64,000 bases of DNA from Ruminococcoides intestinihominis (GCF_040096285.1 NZ_JBBMEY010000005.1:18342-82341); one strand, 5' to 3'; numbered from the stretch's first letter, positions 51,801 through 58,908 are shown. Made by a program: numbers and translations. The notes: a model not told the origin generated them from the letters alone.

Positions 51801-53548
51801 AAGAGATGGGAATCTATCACTTTGATTCGTGGGCAGCGAACTTTGGTGAAGTGACAACAGCACTGGAGCTTACTGTAGAGGGAAGCGGATTCCGTTTTAA
51901 GAGCAGATTTAATAAGTTTACGAATCTGCCGGAGCTTATGAATATCTTCCGTGAGGTAGCAGATGTGCAGACAGCCGACATGCTTGACCTTGATGTGCCA
52001 GCCCTCAGAGGTGGCAAGCCTATCATAGTGGAGTCGGAGCCTGACTGGTATGTGAAGCAGGTCATGGAAGACTTTGTTGTGAGGGCAGAGCGTATCAGAG
52101 GCGGTGGAGTTGATCCAAGCGTGGATAACTTCCTAAAGATTACCCATGAGGCAAGACTTCTCGGAACAGATGCAAGGCTGATTGATAAGGATGCACCAAA
52201 TAATCCGGATGGAAAGCTCAATAAGGTAGCGGAGAATGTCTGGAAGGAATATGAGAAAGGAAATGCCAACGGTCATATAGGCTGCCAGCTTATTTTTTCG
52301 GACATCGGCACACCGGGACCGGATAAAGACTTTACCATCTATGATTATCTGAAGGAAACACTGGTGCAGTATGGTATTCCGGCAGATGAGATAGCATTTA
52401 TCCATGATGCCAAGACCGATGCTCAGAGGGATGCACTCTTTAAGGAGATGAGGACGGGTAAAAAGAAAGTGCTTATCGGTTCTACGGACAAGTGTGGAAC
52501 AGGTGTAAATGTGCAGACACACCTTGTTGCAATGCATCATGTGGACTGTCCTTGGAAGCCAAGCTCCATTGAACAGAGGGAAGGACGAGGCATCAGGCAG
52601 GGCAATGAAAATGAAGAGGTTGCAATCTACAGATATGTCACCAAAGGAACCTTTGATGCATACAACTGGTCACTCGTCGAAAATAAGCAGCGTTTCATCA
52701 GTCAGGTCATGACAAGCAAGGCGGTAAGCCGAAGCTGTGAGGATATCGACGAGGCAACACTTTCCTATGCAGAGATTAAGGCGGTTGCTACAGGCAATCC
52801 TTTAATCAAGGAAAAGATGGAGATTGACAATGATGTCCAGAGATTAAAGCTCTTAAAGGCATCCTATGACAATCAGAGATATGGCTTGCAGGATAACTTT
52901 ATGATCAAGTATCCGAAGCTCATTAAGACAGCTACAGAAAAGCTTGCCAATGTAAGAGAAGATGTAAAGGCAAGGGATAAAGAACTGATTGATAATCCGG
53001 AATTTGCCATTACCATAGGCAAAGCAACCTATACTGAGCGTGTGGATGGTGGAACGATGATGCTTGAAGCAATCAGCAAGTGCAAGACCGGAGAGACAAC
53101 TGCAATCGGCAAATTTCACGGATTTGATCTGCTTGTGGAAAAGAACTTCCTTGGCATCAATTATATGGTGCTTCGTGGAAAGACAGAGTATAAAGCAGAG
53201 CTTTCCACCAGTCCAGTCGGCAGTATGGTGAAGCTTGAAAACCTGTTCAATGGACTCCATGAGAACATTGATTTCTTAGAAAAGAAGATTGAGCAGTACC
53301 AGAATGACCTTGAAGCATCAAAGACTGAGTATGATAAGCCATTTGCATATAGCACGGAGCTGGAAGAAAAGCTGGCAAGACAGTGTGAACTGAATGTCCA
53401 GCTTGACCTTGAGAACGCAAAGGCTGTGGATGCAGACCTGAGCGGACCGGAGAAAGAAAGAGAAGCAGATGACAGGATGGAATCTGCAGCAATTGTAGCA
53501 GAGGATAAAGGTGCTTATCCAGCCGACAGAGAGGGCAGAACACGATAG
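45896..53548 (+). CDS. Giant multidomain methylase-helicase protein (2,550 residues)
   Basis: The N-terminus (1-255) resembles ArdC/LtrC-like single-strand DNA-binding domains (STLMADYDTWKKVGRYVKRG). Residues 262-381 are an Arg/Gly/Asp-rich disordered linker whose DNA also encodes TnpV in another frame. Domains of uncertain type follow (400-900). A DNA methylase-like domain has EPSMGIGNFFG (near 1012) and NVPFG (near 1075). A SNF2/DEAD-like helicase carries Walker A GAGKS (near 1731), DEAH (near 1892), ATGTPISNT (near 1945) and QREGRGIRQGN (near 2225). The protein probably protects or processes incoming DNA; no specific reaction is proven. GAGGAGG precedes the ATG. Confidence 0.85.
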   Translation: MGVDMKVKAIYDSEIGNITRSEKNWKDVLKVAGQLYRYEFDNIVMVTAQRPPEKSTLMADYDTWKKVGRYVKRGAKGCAIFPSRALNPRMRYIFDISDTGGKNVKLTWDLEGENLKDYVDFLVSEGQIEQYDNSDRESLKNILKQFTGTDVWLIIKEEFKDQMTELMQLSGSVIKEESKKRNGLQQEMDMEQFVYASVMYAVGTRCGFDLSVQEQDFSQIVNIKAEEIIYRLGSIVCDVSCSVLREFSRNLKVIESERRIGYVRRNDLQGSGRTALSADRDAGRDGGSHEAGQIRKDGDELSKGERAGKIQDADEIREDVREDVSGRGGSEPAVRPAGDAVSGEAQATESVIDNGDVEDKRAGEDAGRGSGTESDSDAIPLESDDTELNRELDEINSLGVSKEAEYTQASFFFDQNGQASIGTIHTEDENNNQFMRQFEQDRKAALAGKYNYLNPKKSATVPGEYIKQVLMRGTGFIGGKGRVCKIFETEIDAGTRAKRIKAEYGQGGAGWPVDGLGLHGYDTFHGNGLRFQWRDEDGEVEGYVSWKDIEKELGVLILTGEYQPETPRIDELAMDGLREDDEVIDAEYREVEPEEAESEIDDYAIPDEPESYASNRDYVSAKGMTPQETADEDRMVTQAEYGAEIEAETTEKDPSELQYITPIDYAKRIAELDEDLRDAAEILVTDCSCYTPFRAFLMDVVQSDFAFMPNKLDLIRDIALGTDNAERKAYSNNKYGLVEYSIRSGYVKISYKNRNGVRKEGALDWRELYEILSYMVKQPFYCGEDQKKYYQETKQKADRDKMNPVYKRFFDIEDSVRANRLETRERAIANGWNTKIDENGHVVSDDVVSVSVDDIQADTESQETVDFTPKQEPVQKVESLENEKNVDGQTKHNFHYNLWEMEKGGSKTRYQWNMDAIRTLKQIESENRLATPEEQKTLSKFVGWGGLSQAFDEENAGWSKEYAELKDLLSDEEYSAARATVNNAFYTSPEIAMCINSALVQFGFRGGNVLEPSMGIGNFFGSMPAPMQRSKLYGVELDSISGRIAKQLYQNANISITGFENTTYPDNFFDVVVGNVPFGDYKVFDPKYNKYNFRIHDYFLAKALDQVRPGGMVAVITTKGTLDKANPTIRKYLAERAELVGAIRLPNTAFKDNAGTEVTADILFLQKRERKIDIEPDWVHLGVTENGIAVNSYFAEHPEMMLGSMEYDTRIYGQDSRYTVCVNNDENFNMYEALNKAIGNIKAQMTDFERVADEAEQTEEVIPADSDVRNYTYTFFEGKLYYRENSEMVRKEVSQTAEERIRSLDEIRQITRELIDIQMDGCSEEELSDKQRLLNVKYDVFIKQYGAITSKANRIAFRDDSDYPLLCSLEEVNEDGEVKKADMFYKQTIKAKTVIDRVETAVEALNVSVNEFGYVNLAYMLSIYEPDITNAKEELAEKSGQTADEITFSEDALAQLRRAVLVEELDGLIFLNPDRYNENNPDIGWETADEYLSGNVRDKLRVAKAMAADTDNPQAERFAGNVAALEKVQPEWIEASDIDVKIGTTWIEPLDYEQFIYELLNTPRRARAVRSQFYNTGIQVHLNKMSMEWFIENKSMDKHSVAATKTYGTSRMDAYSIFEDTLNLKTVTVRDRIDDGDGKYHYEVNKNETMLAREKQNMIKERFKEWLFAEPERRQKYVEYYNETFNNIRLREYDGSHLQFPGMNPAIELKPHQKNAVARILLGGNTLLAHCVGAGKSFEMMAACMEQKRLGLANKTIMVVPKPLIGQTASEFLRLYPSANILVATERDFEKSRRKQFVSRIATGDYDCIIMSHSQFEKIPISAERKERMLNEQIDEISYAIDEMKERNGERWTVKQMESQKKKLEEQLKSLSDESRKDDLITFEELGVDSIMVDEAHNFKNLAIFSKMNNVSGISSSGAKKSTDMQLKCQYLSEINDGRGIVFATGTPISNTMCEMYVMQLYLQKAALEEMGIYHFDSWAANFGEVTTALELTVEGSGFRFKSRFNKFTNLPELMNIFREVADVQTADMLDLDVPALRGGKPIIVESEPDWYVKQVMEDFVVRAERIRGGGVDPSVDNFLKITHEARLLGTDARLIDKDAPNNPDGKLNKVAENVWKEYEKGNANGHIGCQLIFSDIGTPGPDKDFTIYDYLKETLVQYGIPADEIAFIHDAKTDAQRDALFKEMRTGKKKVLIGSTDKCGTGVNVQTHLVAMHHVDCPWKPSSIEQREGRGIRQGNENEEVAIYRYVTKGTFDAYNWSLVENKQRFISQVMTSKAVSRSCEDIDEATLSYAEIKAVATGNPLIKEKMEIDNDVQRLKLLKASYDNQRYGLQDNFMIKYPKLIKTATEKLANVREDVKARDKELIDNPEFAITIGKATYTERVDGGTMMLEAISKCKTGETTAIGKFHGFDLLVEKNFLGINYMVLRGKTEYKAELSTSPVGSMVKLENLFNGLHENIDFLEKKIEQYQNDLEASKTEYDKPFAYSTELEEKLARQCELNVQLDLENAKAVDADLSGPEKEREADDRMESAAIVAEDKGAYPADREGRTR
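46680..47039 (+). CDS. tnpV: TnpV family protein nested out of frame in the giant gene
   Basis: In a frame shifted from the giant gene, 119 codons encode a clear TnpV family protein: MTYKEVDGLLYPQIEMP, LGKYGRMAMNYLKENEPARY, and AKMQAEEVVLNQIVMRFH at the end. TnpV is known from Tn4451-type elements and related ICEs, where its role is unclear. A ribosome site AAAGGAG (46665-46671) stands 8 nt before ATG 46680, although this point is inside the other gene. The overlap covers the whole tnpV. Its conservation makes accidental coding unlikely. Confidence 0.8.
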   Translation: MLEEMTYKEVDGLLYPQIEMPDETEDLTKLGKYGRMAMNYLKENEPARYKTLMRFGKMYEKMSAVEEEANQLYDQLEMQYLAKHKPQNPSSTMEMWKIREQAKMQAEEVVLNQIVMRFH

Positions 53549-53561
53549 GAGAGTGAATAAT

Positions 53562-54179
53562 ATGAGCATAAGAAAAGTGGTCGCAGGACTACTGATTACA
53601 GCAGGGATTGCCATTATGGCAGTCCCTTTTTTCTGGCGGGCAACCGGAGAAAAACAGACAGAACAGCTCATAAGTGAATTTGAGCAGACATTGGAGGATG
53701 ATTACGATGAAGAAACAGATGTGGAGGAAGAGCAAACCTCCATTAGTAAAGAGGATGAAGCCATTCTTAAAGAAGGCGGTGTTATCGGTATCATTGAGAT
53801 ACCGGGCATAGATATCCGGTATCCGGTAATGGAAGGAACCACAAGTAAAGTGCTTAATGCCGGGGTCGGTCATATAGAAGAAACAGCAGGGATTGGGGAG
53901 AGTGGCAACTGTGTATTGTGCGGTCACAATGGCAGCAGATATGGCACATTTTTTACACCACTAAGTCAGATATCCATAGGTGATGAAGTAATGATAACCG
54001 ACAAAAATGGGCTGAAGCATATTTATGAGGTAACAGAGACAGAGGTAGTAAATCCGTATGATAACAGCATCAAGACACAGGGCGATGAAAAAGAACTAAC
54101 TCTTTTTACCTGTTCCCAGAAAGGAACCATGCGTTTTGTGGTCAGGTGCATTTATAAGGAGGCGGTGATGGATGAATAA
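53562..54179 (+). CDS. Sortase, probable class B/D type
   Basis: This 205-residue membrane-anchored transpeptidase has an N-terminal TM segment (5-24), a charged linker and a sortase domain with His122 (CGHNGS), Cys184 (LFTCS) and Arg191 or Arg195 (MRFVVRC). It should cut LPxTG-type signals and attach the protein to the cell wall; the only LPQTG protein seen in the window is the adhesin 27 kb upstream on the same element. ATG 53562 is preceded by ATAGGAGAG. Confidence 0.9.
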   Translation: MSIRKVVAGLLITAGIAIMAVPFFWRATGEKQTEQLISEFEQTLEDDYDEETDVEEEQTSISKEDEAILKEGGVIGIIEIPGIDIRYPVMEGTTSKVLNAGVGHIEETAGIGESGNCVLCGHNGSRYGTFFTPLSQISIGDEVMITDKNGLKHIYEVTETEVVNPYDNSIKTQGDEKELTLFTCSQKGTMRFVVRCIYKEAVMDE

Positions 54180-54570
54180 GAGATACCGGTTAGGTGAGAT
54201 AGAAGAGGCAGTATCGGAAATGGAAGAGCTAATTGACATCGAGGATGATATTGCAGAGATTGATGATGACTTTCAGATAGTCGTAAGCGGCTGGTCTGTG
54301 TATGTCGAAAGCCTGAATCTGACACTCAGACAGGGAATAGCCTGTGTATGGGATGCAGAGGAAGGATTATTTATGCCTGATTTTGATGTGACCCTCGTGT
54401 ATGAGGGGAACATTGAAACACAGGAGTGGCTCTACTATGAGCAGGACGGAATGGTCGTTACACTTGGCAACTGGTTAAATGGCAGATTGTCTTGTGAACA
54501 GATAGAACAGCTTTGGTGTGAGCTTATCATACCGGAGCAAAACAAAGAACAAAAAGAAAGCGAGGAATAG
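54172..54570 (+). CDS. Hypothetical acidic ICE protein
   Basis: The 132-residue protein is rich in Glu and Asp and has a beta-type core (WSVYVESLNLTLRQGIACVW, DFDVTLVYEGNIETQEWLYY). No known family was identified. Its start overlaps the sortase stop by 8 nt, and the SpoVG gene follows 3 nt after its end, so the three genes are one translational unit. Role unknown. Confidence 0.6.
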   Translation: MNKRYRLGEIEEAVSEMEELIDIEDDIAEIDDDFQIVVSGWSVYVESLNLTLRQGIACVWDAEEGLFMPDFDVTLVYEGNIETQEWLYYEQDGMVVTLGNWLNGRLSCEQIEQLWCELIIPEQNKEQKESEE

Positions 54571-54573
54571 CAT

Positions 54574-55263
54574 ATGAAGTATTCAATTAAGGTAAACGAA
54601 GTAAGGGCAAAAGAGGGCAGCAATATCAAAGGATTTGCAACAGTGGTATTCGGTGATTCATTTAAGATCACCAATATTGCAATCCTTGAGAATAAAGACA
54701 AGGGAGAGCTTTTTGTATCAATGCCTAGATACCGCTCCAATGAGCGTGATGAAAGCAATGGTGTGATCTATAAGGATGTGTGCAATCCTATCACAGCAGA
54801 GTTTCGTGAGGAACTCTATACCAATATCCTTGATGCCTATGCAAGATTCAAGGAACCGGAGAAAGAGGAGACACAGAAGCAGGACAGAACACAGGAAATG
54901 CCGGAGTTTTCCGTAACTGTGACACCTTATGAGAGGGAAGGCAGTAACATCAAGGGACTTGCCCGTATTTACTTTGAAAACAGTTTCATTGTAAATAATA
55001 TCAATATCGTGCAAGGCAAAGAAAAAATCTTTGTATCAATGCCTTCTTATAAGACAAAGCAGGTGGACGAGCACGGCAAGCCAATCTATCAGGATGTCTG
55101 CTATCCAGTTACAAAGGATTTCAGGGAAAAACTCTATAATGAGATTATCTCGGAATATGAGAAAGCAAAGGATAAGAGCAACGAAAAGGCGAGGGAGAGT
55201 GCAGAGAAACATCATGGCAATCCCGATAAAGAGAAGGACAAAGAGGCAACACCCTTTCGATAA
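54574..55263 (+). CDS. Tandem SpoVG-domain protein
   Basis: Two SpoVG-like domains are joined in one 229-residue chain. Each has the same order: VNEVRAKEGSNIKGFATVVF, GDSFKITNIAI, LFVSMPRYRSNE, DVCNPITAEFREEL in the first (1-90), and VTPYEREGSNIKGLARIYF, SFIVNNINIV, IFVSMPSYKTKQ, DVCYPVTKDFREKL in the second (about 112-205). SpoVG binds DNA and RNA and acts as a global regulator in Firmicutes. A basic and polar tail follows. The fusion likely forms an intramolecular dimer. ICE copies may regulate transfer; that is inferred. Confidence 0.88.
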   Translation: MKYSIKVNEVRAKEGSNIKGFATVVFGDSFKITNIAILENKDKGELFVSMPRYRSNERDESNGVIYKDVCNPITAEFREELYTNILDAYARFKEPEKEETQKQDRTQEMPEFSVTVTPYEREGSNIKGLARIYFENSFIVNNINIVQGKEKIFVSMPSYKTKQVDEHGKPIYQDVCYPVTKDFREKLYNEIISEYEKAKDKSNEKARESAEKHHGNPDKEKDKEATPFR

Positions 55264-55280
55264 TCAGTAATCAGAGTACA

Positions 55281-55300
55281 GGGGCGGCCAAGGCTGCCCC
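55281..55300 (+). promoter_or_regulatory. GC-rich hairpin before the DUF6674 gene
   Basis: GGGGCGGCC (55281-55289) and GGCTGCCCC (55292-55300) form a tight 9-bp stem with a 2-nt gap and one wobble pair. It has no T-run and lies 20 nt before the start codon. Confidence 0.5.
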
Positions 55301-55323
55301 ATTTACAGAATGGAGGAAACAGA

Positions 55324-56244
55324 ATGGATATGGAAGCAGGAAAAACACTTACCAATGAGGAGGTCATAAGAGAACTTCTCGACTTATTAAAGAAAAATGC
55401 CATGAAAGAGCAGGCAAACGATGTATTTGAGATATGCAGCTATGTGGATGGACTGGAGAAAAAGATTGATTCCATGACGGAAGAACTCACTAATATGCAG
55501 AACCAGATTAAAGAAATGCAGGAAGATACTTTTGTCAATAATGCAAAAAAGGCATTGTCAGAAGCAAAGGAGCGACTTAATACCAGATGTGAGCAGATAA
55601 AGTCGCAGGTAATTGAAGTGAAAGCACAGGTCAAATCAACTGCTAAGAGCATAGTCGAAGAAGCAAAGGAAAAGGGAAGAGCTGCATTATACAGGGTGTC
55701 GGAGTTCTTAGGAATTAAGAAAAGAATTCTTGATATCCGGGAAAATGTAATAGGAGCAATCAAGACTACAGATAAGGATATAGCAAAGACAGCACTTCTT
55801 GCAAAAGGGTTTCGTGAAGCTAGGCAGACAGCAGCCAATGCATTCCGTACTTTTGCTGACAAGCCGGAGGTGGATTATTCTCAGAAAGAGCAGAAACATC
55901 CCATTACAAAGGCGGTGCTTGCACCTATGAAAGCAGTGAAAAAGATGCTTGTATCAATGAAGCTTCATCTGGACGCTTCGATTGATAAGCTGGATAATCT
56001 GGCGATGAATGTGCAGCTTGATAAGGAAAAGCATATAGAGAATACGAAGAATCTGAAACAGACAGAGCCGGAGAGGGCAGAAGCTGAGCGAGTAGAAGCA
56101 GAGATTGTAAATTCACCGATGGTCGCTGAACCACAGGAGTATCAGTATAATGCAGATGCATTTGAGGCTAGAGGTGCGGATGAGGTGAAGCGGGAAGCGT
56201 CACATAAGGAAGTATCAAAGGTAAGAGAAGATAAAGCCAGATAG
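55324..56244 (+). CDS. DUF6674 family coiled-coil protein
   Basis: The 306-residue protein begins with the DUF6674 pattern (LTNEEVIRELLDLLKKNAMK, FEICSYVDGLEKKIDSMTEE) and continues with long amphipathic helices (about 60-130) and a lysine-rich region (about 150-240). No signal peptide or TM segment is seen. The C-terminal tail is rich in Glu, Lys and Arg. Its function on ICEs is not known. GGAGGAAAC supports ATG 55324. It is the last gene with ICE-like composition before the GC-rich region. Confidence 0.72.
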   Translation: MDMEAGKTLTNEEVIRELLDLLKKNAMKEQANDVFEICSYVDGLEKKIDSMTEELTNMQNQIKEMQEDTFVNNAKKALSEAKERLNTRCEQIKSQVIEVKAQVKSTAKSIVEEAKEKGRAALYRVSEFLGIKKRILDIRENVIGAIKTTDKDIAKTALLAKGFREARQTAANAFRTFADKPEVDYSQKEQKHPITKAVLAPMKAVKKMLVSMKLHLDASIDKLDNLAMNVQLDKEKHIENTKNLKQTEPERAEAERVEAEIVNSPMVAEPQEYQYNADAFEARGADEVKREASHKEVSKVREDKAR

Positions 56245-56250
56245 ATATGA

Positions 56251-56282
56251 GGACGTGGGAGAGATTCTGCGTCCCAACGTCC
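56251..56282 (+). terminator. Hairpin at the junction with the GC-rich segment
   Basis: GGACGT-GGGA (56251-56260) pairs with TCCC-ACGTCC (56272-56282, one bulge). The T-run is poor, so termination is uncertain. Confidence 0.5.
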
Positions 56283-56290
56283 GTGTGGGC

Positions 56291-56319
56291 TTGCTTTTAT
56301 TCGGATATTCGTATATAAT
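56291..56319 (+). promoter_or_regulatory. Promoter of the sigma/PrsW cassette
   Basis: TTGCTT (56291-56296), a 17-nt spacer and TATAAT (56314-56319) form a good sigma-A-type promoter ahead of the small HTH gene, at the GC transition. Confidence 0.65.
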
Positions 56320-56355
56320 GTATCGTATTGAGTATTATCCATGCGGAGGTGCGGT

Positions 56356-56565
56356 ATGAACGGGATCAAGGGCTATATCTCCATTCGGGAGGCGTCTTAC
56401 CGTTGGGGCGTGTCAGAGCGGCGGGTCAACCAATACTGCGCCGAAGGGCGGATTCCCGGTGCGTCCCGGTTCGGACGTTCATGGGCGATCCCGGAAAATG
56501 CGGAGAAACCGTCCGACCCGCGCTTTCAAGGACAGCACCGCGATTCCGGCAGGACAAGCACCTGA
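56356..56565 (+). CDS. Small HTH (excisionase/MerR-like) DNA-binding protein
   Basis: The 69-residue protein has a compact winged HTH: GYISIREASYRWGVSERRVN, then CAEGRIPGASRFGRSWAIPE, the pattern of DNA-binding excisionase-like domains. A short polar tail follows. GGAGGTG at 56345-56351 supports ATG 56356. It is the first gene of the GC-rich cassette and may control it or belong to the boundary of an insertion. Function is inferred only from the fold. Confidence 0.72.
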   Translation: MNGIKGYISIREASYRWGVSERRVNQYCAEGRIPGASRFGRSWAIPENAEKPSDPRFQGQHRDSGRTST

Positions 56566-56613
56566 CGGATACCCCTCTGCATGGGAAGCATCCGCAAAAA
56601 GGAGGTGAACGCT

Positions 56614-57162
56614 ATGGCCTGCGACGAGAGCTTGTACCGCCAATATCTGAACGGCGACGACGAAGGGCTCAATGCCCTGATGAAAAAATACGGCGACCCC
56701 CTGACCCTGTATATCGACGGCTATCTGCACGACGTTCACGAGGCGGAGGAACTGATGCTGGACGTTTTCGCCTATCTGTTCACCAAAAAGCCGAAGATAC
56801 GGGACGGCGGCTTCAAGGCGTATCTCTATAAGGCGGCGCGGCACATGGCGCTGCGCCATAAGAGCAAACGGAAGCCCCTGTTCAGCCTCGATACGCTGAC
56901 CGGCGAGCCGGACGGACGGCTGCTGGTGGAGGAGGTCATTCGGACGGAGGAGCGAAACCGCGTTCTGCACTTCTGCATGGACGAAATGAACCCGGACTAT
57001 CGGGAGGTGCTGTATCTCACCTATTTTGAGGATATGAGTTACGCACAGGCAGCGGAGGTCACGGGAAAAACGGTAAAGCAGATCACCAACATGGTGTATC
57101 GCGGAAAAAAGAGCCTGCGAAGGCTATTAGAACTGGAGGGAATCACTAATGCGGAGCTATGA
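56614..57162 (+). CDS. ECF-type RNA polymerase sigma factor
   Basis: The 182-residue protein has region 2 (YLHDVHEAEELMLDVFAYLF, about 38-57, then FKAYLYKAARHMA) and region 4 (YLTYFEDMSYAQAAEVTGKT, about 134-153, with the recognition helix VKQITNMVYRGKKSLRRLL). It should direct RNA polymerase to its own set of promoters, most likely including those of this cassette. AAAAAGGAGG precedes ATG 56614. It overlaps the next gene by 14 nt, which is usual for sigma/anti-sigma pairs. Confidence 0.92.
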   Translation: MACDESLYRQYLNGDDEGLNALMKKYGDPLTLYIDGYLHDVHEAEELMLDVFAYLFTKKPKIRDGGFKAYLYKAARHMALRHKSKRKPLFSLDTLTGEPDGRLLVEEVIRTEERNRVLHFCMDEMNPDYREVLYLTYFEDMSYAQAAEVTGKTVKQITNMVYRGKKSLRRLLELEGITNAEL

Positions 57163-57511
57163 AGAGCGTGTTGCGGAGACAAAGCGGCGCATCGCCAAAA
57201 TTGAGCGGGAGAAACGGCTGCGTCGTAATACAATTACCATGGTTTCTGCCGTGGCGGCGTGCCTTGTGCTGCTCATCGGTGCGTCCCTCGCCATGCCCGG
57301 CATTGCTGCAAGCATCCGGACTGGGGATTATGTGGGCTTTGAAACGGCGGCAAGCATCTTTCACGACGGTGCGGCTTTGGGATACATCGTCATCGGGCTT
57401 CTGGCGTTTTTACTCGGCGTGTGCGTGACCGTTCTGTGCTTCCTGCTGCGGCAGATGAACCGAGAGGACAGACAGGATGAGGAAAGCGAGGATGTGCATG
57501 GAGCTGATTGA
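57149..57511 (+). CDS. Two-TM candidate anti-sigma factor
   Basis: The 120-residue protein has a charged cytoplasmic N-terminus (YEERVAETKRRIAKIEREKR), TM1 (about 32-53), a short outside loop (GDYVGFETAASIFHDG), TM2 (about 76-99) and an acidic tail. It lacks the zinc anti-sigma HxxxCxxC motif, but its overlap with the sigma gene and the PrsW gene nearby suggest an anti-sigma whose membrane part could be cut. This role is inferred from context. Its end overlaps the next gene. Confidence 0.65.
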   Translation: MRSYEERVAETKRRIAKIEREKRLRRNTITMVSAVAACLVLLIGASLAMPGIAASIRTGDYVGFETAASIFHDGAALGYIVIGLLAFLLGVCVTVLCFLLRQMNREDRQDEESEDVHGAD

Positions 57512-58124
57512 AAACCTGCTGCAACTGCTGGTCACATTCGTCGGTGCGCTGCTTTCGGGTATCTTCTACTGGAAAAGCCGCAGGCAGGCGGATTTTCTTC
57601 TGCTGTGTTTCTACGGTTGCTTTGCCCTCGGCGCATTCTACTGGACGCTGTATCTGCTGCTGTTCAATACCACGCCGCACGTTTTTTATGTATCGGAGTT
57701 CGGCTGGGTGGCGAGCCTCATCTTCCTGCACATTTTGCAAGAAACTCTCGCCACTCAGGACGAGCGCAGCTTCCGTAGCCGCTCTGCATGGCTTGCGCCT
57801 GCGTTTGGCGTGCCGCTGCTGGTGTTTTACTGCACCTTCGGGGACATTCTCTCCAACCTAATCTGGTGCGGTATGATGATATGGCTCTCTTACTGCGCCA
57901 TTCGAGGGCTTGCCTATGCGAAAACGCAGATGGGCACGGTGCAGAATATGCGGTATTTCCATAGCGGCGTGCTGTGCTTTGTATTTGCGGAGTATCTGCT
58001 TTGGACTGTGGGCTGCTTCTGGTCGGATACCTCACCGGCAAGCCCTACCTTTTGGTGCGATATGATGCTGACGCTTGCGATTCTGGGGCTGCTGCCCGCC
58101 ACGAGAAAGGCGGTGGAAGCGTGA
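57498..58124 (+). CDS. Polytopic membrane protein of the sigma/PrsW cassette
   Basis: The 208-residue protein has about six TM segments (for example LLQLLVTFVGALLSGIFYW, FLLLCFYGCFALGAFYWTLY, WLAPAFGVPLLVFYC). No known transporter or sensor motif was found. It starts inside the preceding gene and its TGA overlaps the GTG start of the PrsW gene (GTGA), so it is tightly coupled. ATG 57498 or 57492 are both possible starts. It may be a sensor or a PrsW partner; the function is unknown. Confidence 0.65.
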   Translation: MELIENLLQLLVTFVGALLSGIFYWKSRRQADFLLLCFYGCFALGAFYWTLYLLLFNTTPHVFYVSEFGWVASLIFLHILQETLATQDERSFRSRSAWLAPAFGVPLLVFYCTFGDILSNLIWCGMMIWLSYCAIRGLAYAKTQMGTVQNMRYFHSGVLCFVFAEYLLWTVGCFWSDTSPASPTFWCDMMLTLAILGLLPATRKAVEA

Positions 58125-58750
58125 CCTACATCGAAAACATCTTTCTCTGCATAGTCTCTCCCCTGCTGGTAGCCGCTCTGTGCATGGGCAGGCGGCAGCT
58201 TCGCTTTTTCCTGTTTTGCATTGTCGGGATGGGGGTGTGCCTGCTTTCGGCCTATATTAACACCTTTCTTGCGGCGGTGTGTCAGGCGGACGCCCTTGCC
58301 GCCACGGCGGAGATTGCGCCGGTGGTGGAGGAAATGATGAAGCTGCTGCCGCTGGTGTTCTATCTTTTGGTGTTCGAGCCGGAGGGGAATAAAATCAAGG
58401 CTGCCGCCATCACGGTTGCCCTCGCCTTTGCCACCTTTGAAAACGTCTGCTATCTCATCCAAAACGGAGCGGACCGCTTTTCCTTTATTTTCTTCCGGGG
58501 CTTCGGCACGGGAGCCATGCATGTCCTCTGCGGACTGATCGTAGGCGGCGGTCTTGCATACACATGGCAGCGGACGTGGCTGAAGGTGGCCGGCACTTGC
58601 GGTCTGCTGTGTGCGGCGATAACATTCCACGCCACCTACAATCTGCTGATTGCCTACGGCGGTACGGCGCAGTACATCGCCTACGCCATGCCGGTGCTGC
58701 TGGTGGCGGCGGTAAGATTGTCTGCTTTCCGATTATCGCAGAGAAAATAA
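58121..58750 (+). CDS. prsW: PrsW-family intramembrane metalloprotease
   Basis: PrsW enzymes cut anti-sigma factors and thereby release ECF sigma factors. The 209-residue membrane protein has about seven TM segments and the family residues E70-E71 (VVEEMMKLLP), E107 (FATFEN), H134 (GAMHVLCGL) and H170 (ITFHATYN). Together with the sigma and two-TM proteins this makes a complete regulated-proteolysis module like CsfT-RsiT-PrsW of Clostridioides difficile. Translation starts at GTG 58121, overlapping the previous stop. Confidence 0.88.
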   Translation: MTYIENIFLCIVSPLLVAALCMGRRQLRFFLFCIVGMGVCLLSAYINTFLAAVCQADALAATAEIAPVVEEMMKLLPLVFYLLVFEPEGNKIKAAAITVALAFATFENVCYLIQNGADRFSFIFFRGFGTGAMHVLCGLIVGGGLAYTWQRTWLKVAGTCGLLCAAITFHATYNLLIAYGGTAQYIAYAMPVLLVAAVRLSAFRLSQRK

Positions 58751-58765
58751 CTGAACATCCTCTAC

Positions 58766-58803
58766 TTGAGAGCTGCTTTTTGGCGGCTCTCAAATTTTTT
58801 TAA
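58766..58803 (+). terminator. Terminator after prsW
   Basis: TTGAGAGCTGC (58766-58776) pairs with GCGGCTCTCAA (58783-58793, one mismatch) and is followed by a T-rich tract. A strongly AT-rich stretch to 58,870 separates it from the next gene and probably holds a promoter, but no clear box pair is seen. Confidence 0.8.
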
Positions 58804-58908
58804 AAAATTTTTCGTTTTTGGTGAGAGTTTTTTCGATTTTTTGTACCTATATAAGTGAAAGGGTTTTTATTACAGTTTCAGACAAACCGGAAAGGGGGTT
58901 CAAACAAT

